A stretch of DNA of 64,000 nt. It comes from Cinclus cinclus (lineage: Eukaryota > Chordata > Aves > Passeriformes > Cinclidae). The notes beneath the pieces are model-generated. The model saw only the letters and a list, made by a program, of their open reading frames with translations. It was not told where the DNA came from and did no database searches. Position numbers and translations under genes: made by a program. This document shows, one piece after another, positions 58,186 through 64,000 of the stretch; the stretch's first letter is position 1; every line of letters starts with the position of its first letter. Location: positions 7,869,334 to 7,933,333 of the forward strand of contig NC_085050.1 in assembly GCF_963662255.1 (NCBI RefSeq). The letters run 5' to 3'.

Positions 58186-58289
58186 CTGTACAGTCCTTCC
58201 AGAACTGTCCACATGGGTTTTCAGCTGGCCCCACTTGGCGTGCAGGTCCCTCCACTGGTCAGGGTGGCCTTCATCCTCTCCCTGAAGGC
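58186..58289 (-). pseudogene. CFAP73-like block 3 with internal frame change
   Basis: After acceptor gcttccag, frame A reads AFRERMKATLT and frame B reads WRDLHAKWGQLKTHV; family members carry both segments in one frame. The spacing from FRERM to the tryptophan equals the family spacing if one base is missing near 58,257. After LKTHV a further change may be needed to reach the expected KFDKFL-like motif. Donor gtacac. Confidence 0.55.
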
Positions 58290-58415
58290 CTGGAAGCACC
58301 GGAGTGAGGGTGACATGGCTGCCTGCACCCAAAATTTGTCACCTGCCTCCCAAAAAGCCTCCAAAAACCTACAAGCCATCCCAACCATGCCCCAGCACCC
58401 ACCCATCTTTCTCAC

Positions 58416-58516
58416 CTTGTCTTTCTGCCAGGGTATTTTCCATCTCTTGGGCTTCTTTCTTCTTCAGGAGGTGAATAAATAAAGACTGGGATTCTTCCTC
58501 TGTCACTGTGAGTTCC
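58416..58516 (-). pseudogene. CFAP73-like block 2
   Basis: Acceptor tgtggcag, donor gtgaga. It encodes ELTVTEEESQSLFIHLLKKK then EAQEMENTLAERQ, which corresponds to the family's LLEKKxEMxxVxxALxxxK block. The donor leaves one base of the next codon, which does not match the FRERM frame of block 3. Confidence 0.6.
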
Positions 58517-58852
58517 CTGCCACAGGAGTTTTCCTTGAGGTTACACCCTGAGTCGAGTTCCTTGGCAGGGTGTTGGATTGCTCTGGATGTTGGACTGTGT
58601 CCCAGGTAGGGTGATGGGGCAGAGTACCCCAACACCACCTCAGCGTGATCCCATCTGGCAACTCTCACCCCTCCCCAGAAGGCATCCCCCTGGCAGAGCA
58701 AGAGGATGCTACAGGGGGGAGCAGAGCTGGGAAAGGAGGTACAAGAGGAGGCAGAGAGATGGACACAAGACATGGGAATTTGCCATGGTGAGGGATGGAG
58801 GGATGGAGGAAGCAGGAGAAGAGGATGCAGGCTGGTGGAAAAATCCCCGGAC

Positions 58853-58929
58853 CTGAGCAAGAATAGGAGTTCCACCTTGCATATCCTGAGGAAATGGGCT
58901 GACATCTCCTCCTTGCTCCAGGTCTCCAT
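58853..58929 (-). pseudogene. CFAP73-like block 1 (putative first coding exon)
   Basis: Starts with ATG at 58927-58929 and encodes METWSKEEMSAHFLRICK followed by VELLFLLR, comparable to the short N-terminal 'EYFR...LL' segment of the family. The proposed donor (CTCAG|gtccgg) is weak, but its phase joins correctly to block 2. This is the least certain part of the model. Confidence 0.4.
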
Positions 58930-61900
58930 TGCTGCAGCCACCTGCAGGAAACAGAGCCCAGGTCCTGTTAGCACTGCTTCTTTCCCAGCTCAGCTCAGGG
59001 GCTGCCCTTCAACCCTGAGGGCTCAGCTGGGCAGGAGATGAGCCCTGGGAACCTCTTGCCTCCACTTCTTTCCTTGACCTATGGCCTCTGCAGCCCCATG
59101 GGTATTCCAGCCCTGGAGAGAGGCCCTATGGCTACTCCAACCTTCTTTAATGTTTACTTGGCAATTTAGTGATTGCTGGGCAGCAGAATGTTTACTTGGA
59201 GTCAGGGGGACTGACAACTGCAGGACCAAGAGTTATCTAATTCCCTTTCTCACATTTCTTCAGGTTCTTCCTCTGCTAAAATTTGACCTCTGCTGGGTAT
59301 TTCAGTACCAGCCCTCACTGACAGCCACATCCCATTGTCCCAGCCCTCAGGGCACAGAGCTTGTTCCTTCTCTCCCAAACACCAGATGGAAACAGGTTTA
59401 CAGGCACAGCCTTGGGGGTGTTTGACCACTGTACTGCCTGTACACTACAGGGTGTAGTGCCCTTCCCTCACTGCTCAGCTCACTGAGATCAGCTGCTCAG
59501 CACTTGTCCTATCCTGAGCAACAACATCCCCTGGGTCCATCCTTTGTTGGGCCTGGCAGTTCCTGTGCAGGGCTCTAAAAACAGTGGCTGCTCACTTCAT
59601 AAGACCAACAAACTTCTCCTGCCTGCTCCCTAATACCCATTATTGAAATCCTTCGAATCAAGCAGTGGCAAACTATCACTCCCTGAGGCTGGTTTTTGGT
59701 TTCCTACTTCCCTTCTTCCCCTTCCTGAAGCCCAGGCTTTCCTGCAGGAGGGTGCCCAAGCTTTGGTGTACTGATGCTTGCCTGTCACGCATCAGGCACC
59801 AGGCACACTGATACAGCCAATTAAACAGATTGAATCACTTTGGCAGCAAAAGCACCAGGACCATGTGCACGTGCTTCACTTTCAGAGTCTGAATGGAAGG
59901 GGGTCTCTTCCATTCAGAAGGGATTTTTTCTCCTGTTAGTTATGGTGAAAACTCAAGCTGGAGATGAGCTACAGAGACTGGGCTGAATACTTCAAGGGGT
60001 GATAGATTAGAGGAGTTGTTTCATTTGGGAGGAACCAGCACAGACTCTGTCAGGCTCTCCTGCAAGATGCTTTTGGTGGTTTTACTCTCACTCATCCCAC
60101 TGCAGTATCTCTGCCTCTACCAAGACTTGCTCCAGTGACAGGAAAAGATGTGTTTGAGGAGAGAAGACATAGGAACATCTGTGGACATCATCTGGACTCC
60201 AACACTCTCTGCTAGAAGTGAAATCTCTTACCTTTTTTTGCACTGGGATTTTGGAGACTGGAAGAGGAAAATAAAATCTTGGAAGTATTCAGAAATGTTA
60301 CGTGCTAAAGACCACACACCAGCACACTGTGAAGCACAGGCTATAGCTCCAGCCTCAGCATGGATGACTGGTAGGAATGGTGGTGTCAAGAAACTTTGAC
60401 CAGTGTCAGGGGTTTTTTTAAATTTAGAAGTCTATAAATCTTCTCTTCTGTCTCCAAAACACCACTTTTGCCTATCAAACCCTCATAAGCAACCAGCAAA
60501 ATGAAAAGGCTTTGAAGAGCCACGGAACATGACTGAGCTGCTGGTCTGGAGCCTGTGCTGTGGTCATGGAGGCCACTGGAATGGGATATCCCGTGCCACT
60601 GTGGGTTTACAAACTTCCCTAAACCATCAGCTTGACAGTTTGCTGATCCCATCTGTCCCACAGGTATTATATCCACACTCTTCCCTGAGCTAAAGAAATC
60701 TTCAAAGGACACTTTCCAATTTCAGACAAAAAATTACTCCTTGTTAAAAGCTAACATCTAAGAGGGTGCCCACAGAATCTCAACCTTTCTATTTTATTAC
60801 CTTCCTAACAATTTTGTCTGCTCTGGAAAAATAAAAGCTCTCCTGACAAGTGGAAAGGTGCCTGGATGGAGAGAGCAGGTTGTTCCAAGGACCAGGTGGT
60901 CCCCCAAATCCTGGTTCTCTCCCCCATGCCCTCCAACATCTCATTGAGAAACTTCCCCAACTGGGACACAGTCTGCTCTGCCTGGGGCTGCAGGAGAAGC
61001 TGCTCACTTGCAGGTGGAAACATATCAGGAAAACTGCCAGGCAAGGCATTAAGCAATGAACAACAAGCAAACAACAAGCAAAATGCCCACCAGCTGCAGC
61101 AGGAACAGTGTGGAGGAGCCAGCTAATATCCTACATCTGCTGTGTGTTGCAGTAACCCCAGTTCCTCCTCTGCTTTCCTCTGCCCACATCTTACACCTCC
61201 ATGGGGCTGTGGCTGGGATTTGGAAATCCAAGAGGTAGGAGTTTTGTCTTGGTTTGCTCTGGTGTGCTAGCACAGGCCCCTGGGAATATTCAGCCACAAA
61301 TGATGACCACTTGCCCTTACCTGACCCAACTTGTGTCTGGCAAGCAGCATGACACCATATGACCTGGAGGAGTTCTCACCATCACAGCTTCTTCCTGTAG
61401 CCAAAATCTCAGCACAGGCAGAGACAATGGATGGAAATCAAGCTTACACATTCCAGACACGTGGTCAAACAACATGTGCCACCACACCATGGAGAAACAG
61501 GCATAAGGACTGGCTGAGTGGCCACAACTCTGCTTTGCCCCCAAGCCCATCCTTGTTCTGTGACCTCCAAGGAGCACCAGTCTGAAATGGGGTAATCCAG
61601 GCCCTTCTCTAGTTTGAGCTCTGCTACAGAGCAGATTGAGCCAGATTCAGCTGTCTCTGCTGTCTCTCCTCCACACATTTGTTGGGAGGCACATGGACAG
61701 AGCAGAGAGGAGCCCATGGAGGTAGAGACTTGCTGTTGATCCTGCTTGGAGCTGGAAGTCAGAATTAAAAACTCCAGAGGTCCCTTCCAGCAGGTCCCCT
61801 AAATTATCCTGCAATTCTGATTGCCCCCCATTAGTCCTCCACCCCATGCTGCCACTGTTGGCAGGAAAAGCCCACCCAGGTGAGGACAGGGGTGCTTGGC

Positions 61901-64000
61901 AGCCCTTTTCCCACAGTCTGGGCACATGAGGCAGAGCTTTCATCTCAACCCCTAGTGCTTCTACAGTCTCATGCATTTCTATCAAACACTAATAATTTAA
62001 TTCCTTCTCACATATGTAGAAACCCTGCCTCGAGTCTGAGCTTTTTTGGAGGGTTTATTTTGTTTAACTTTACAATAATTTTAATTTTACAAGTTCATAA
62101 TCAACTCTTCTTCCTTGATCTGCACGACACCTCCTGTCTGGGTGTGGCTCTAAGCAAATGAGACCTTTGAATGAAAATTAACTTTTTTCTTTATTCTTTT
62201 TTTTTTCTTCAAGAATTGCTCATGTCTTCTTGGCCTCAAATATTTCATGCAGGTTGTACCATGTATTTCACAAACTAAGCCAAGCAAAACACCACCTTCC
62301 ATATACACTGCAAAAAAATGCTTTTCAGGCTCAAAGCATTTCTGTCTTTGGCAGAATCTTTTCTCAAAGCATACCAAAGAAAAAGTATGGAAATGAAATA
62401 CAAAGAGTGGTTAAAATAATATTTTGGGTAGAGATGAGCCCAAACCAAACTCCAGATTAGAGAGCCAGATATCCCCCCTAGATACCATGCCTAAAATGAG
62501 GAGGTTTGTTGTGATACTTGGAAAACAACTGAAAAGCCTTGCAGGTCTCCCACCGAGTTTAATTTCCTAATTGAACTTATAAAAGACTTAACCCCTACCA
62601 GTCCTCACAGCTAACTCAGATCCTTTTATATTTATATCATGGATTATATTTACCCAGGCTGGCCCTGTGTGGAATAGATGGGGGTCTGGCATGGCAGAGA
62701 AGATCCACAAAGCAAAGGGGCTCTGCTGAACCTGAGCAGGGGACCCAAAGCTTCCCTGGATTTCAGAGTGGTTATTTCTGCTATTTCATCCAGCCCATCA
62801 TGGACATGGGCACAAACTGTGGTGTAATTTGGGGCTTCAGACCCAGCTTTTCGGACTGGATCCAAAACTCGAATGGAAGAAATTTGGGAAAGAGGCTTTT
62901 AAGAGTTTAATTTGAAACAGAAAACCCATGAAACTATTTTTGCTCTGGTCTTTAATTGAACTATTTTTTTTTAATCCCCTAATTTGCTTGCTCTCTTCAG
63001 GCATCCAGCAGCAATATCTCAGTATTAAATAGGACACTTTATGCTATAGGAGTGTTGAATGACTGACAAACTCAGCTCCCTGTGAACCTGCTGTTCTGGA
63101 GAGGTGAACAAACAGCATGTTACAGCTCCATGTGTGCACTCAGCACCAGCATAAAAAAAGCTGACTTTAAGGAAAGCCTATCTTAACAGCATATTCCAAG
63201 AGGATAACTGCACCTACTAATTTATAAATACTCTCAGAGTCTGATAATGCAAGTCTTAGAGGCATCTTTATTTTCTGTATCCCAACAGAGAATCCATGTA
63301 TATAACTGTAAATATGACAGTTTAATAAAGTGTATTTTACTCTCTAGTTTAATATTTTTATAAATCTTAAAATAACCTTAAAAATATTTGTCCTAATATT
63401 CGACAGGATTTGAGCTTGTTTTTCTATCAATTTAGTGGTTGTAACACATGTCTTAAAATAGAGGGGGAGGGAGAGTGTTGTTTTGTTCCAGAAGCTGAGA
63501 GTGTACCCAGCAGGTCAGCCCCATTGTACAGAGCTCCTGCCATCACGAGCCAAAACTATCCCAGCTCCCTCCCAGATAAGGATGGACATGCCCTGGGCTC
63601 TGGCCACTGCTCTGTTCCATCCTGTACTGTACCAGGGCTGCTCCTGTCTGGTACCCACAGCACAGGCACGTGCACAGCTTAATACTCCCCCATGTTCAAT
63701 TAGCCAGGTAGCCACACCTCTGTTTCTCCGCCCTAAAACAAGGACAGGACTTGGCTGAAATGCTGAATACTCGGTGAAGCACCTGCTACTAGGTAAAATG
63801 AAATCTCTTGGGCATGAAGGGTCCACAGTGCAGGATAAACAACTTGTTAAAAATCTTTTTTTTTTATGTGAAGTATTGTGGTTTTAGTGTTTCAGGTTGT
63901 TGAATCCTTGCCAATCACAGCTTGACACCTGTGGGTTGCAGGGTCACGTCCCACCTTTAATGCATACAGCTCACCCAGCACAATCCCAGCTCCGCCCCAG
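58930..64000. other. Region upstream of the CFAP73-like locus, no gene recognised
   Basis: No named gene found. A coding-like minus-strand frame at about 60,805-61,017 (SEQLLLQPQAEQTVSQLGKF and onward) is flagged as a possible exon. Direct repeats of 'aatgtttacttgg' occur near 59,150 and 59,187. No recognisable CR1 copy was found here. Confidence 0.5.

Larger units (their letters stand above)
56259..58929 (-). pseudogene. CCDC42/CFAP73-family (DUF4200) ciliary coiled-coil gene, frame-broken
   Basis: Seven exon-like blocks on the minus strand: 58853-58929, 58416-58516, 58186-58289, 58082-58176, 57244-57482, 56841-56963 and 56259-56366. Together they would encode about 280 residues, close to CFAP73 or CCDC42. 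CFAP73 works with CFAP100 in the axonemal complex that regulates inner dynein arm I1/f; CCDC42 is needed for sperm flagella. Diagnostic features: SLFIHLLKKKEAQEMENTLA (N-terminal LLxKKxE block), WRDLHAKWGQLKTHV, a long coiled coil, HWAGIQN then KK and LAIHSLFQ (family W-x-x-I-Q-N ... NLFQ), and FTQHLKDIQFY near the stop. Frame changes inside or at the ends of blocks 3, 4 and 5 prevent a single reading frame. CFAP73 fits slightly better than CCDC42 at block 4 (a Leu/Arg-rich stretch with a shared cysteine). Alternatives are a live gene damaged by assembly indels, or another DUF4200 paralog. The last three blocks are strong, the first four weaker. Confidence 0.72.

Noticed and set aside
57920..58285. 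Plus-strand open frame with a coding-like stretch (NRRLEQECRFKTLF).
   Set aside because: It lies antisense to blocks 3 and 4 of the CFAP73-like locus and lacks splice sites on its own strand; it is a shadow of the minus-strand sequence.
56259..58929. First idea that the minus-strand coiled-coil exons belong to SPAG5 (astrin).
   Set aside because: A few words (LHAK, SW.KLL) aligned loosely, but the terminal exons (HWAGIQN...LFQ and HLKDIQFY) match the CCDC42/CFAP73 family far better and have no SPAG5 counterpart.
60240..60290. Possible 27-nt micro-exon on the minus strand (attttcctcttccag ... gtaaga).
   Set aside because: Good splice-like borders but no way to test phase or conservation; such pairs are frequent by chance.
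60148..60399. Plus-strand open frame containing DFGDWKRKIKSW.
   Set aside because: The DFG triplet is coincidental; no kinase motifs surround it.
61317..61410. Minus-strand block bounded by gctacag and gtaagg, reading EEAVMVRTPPGHMVS.
   Set aside because: Splice sites are acceptable, but the short peptide resembles no family and has no partner exon in phase.

Overview
This is vertebrate nuclear DNA, almost certainly from a bird. Coding sequence is split into small exons with GT/AG borders, the gaps hold degraded CR1 LINE fragments typical of avian genomes, and the one clear gene is a fibroblast growth factor receptor whose C-terminal tail matches FGFR3 (from memory, closest to chicken). The species cannot be fixed from sequence alone; the CR1-rich, fairly compact landscape fits a neognath bird.

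Positions 1-12,590 hold the 3' half of FGFR3 on the + strand. Ten exons (1600-9495) encode 452 residues: the juxtamembrane region, transmembrane helix, the complete split tyrosine kinase domain and the C-terminal tail. All exon borders are canonical and the frame is intact. The ligand-binding Ig exons lie upstream of the window. A long AT-rich 3' UTR of about 3.05 kb follows, with poly(A) signals near 12,525 and 12,583. The intron before the transmembrane exon carries a 112-bp hAT-like MITE.

Positions 12,590-56,258 form a gene-poor stretch of nearly 44 kb in which I recognise no protein-coding exon. It holds CR1 fragments (the largest at 52,608-53,150, minus strand), microsatellites, a CpG-rich island near 35.1-35.4 kb and several short palindromes or tandem duplications. 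In mammals LETM1 lies just downstream of FGFR3 (established knowledge); I cannot find it here.

Positions 56,259-58,929, minus strand, hold the most interesting item: a multi-exon gene or pseudogene of the CCDC42/CFAP73 (DUF4200) family of ciliary coiled-coil proteins. The last three exons match the family well, including the conserved W-x-x-I-Q-N segment and a proper stop. At least two, probably three or four, single-base frame breaks occur along it, so it is best read as a recently decayed unitary pseudogene, or as a gene damaged by assembly errors. Positions 58,930-64,000 hold no gene I can name; one coding-like open frame at about 60.8-61.0 kb (minus) is noted. FGFR3 and the CFAP73-like locus have no obvious functional link; they are convergent neighbours separated by the desert.
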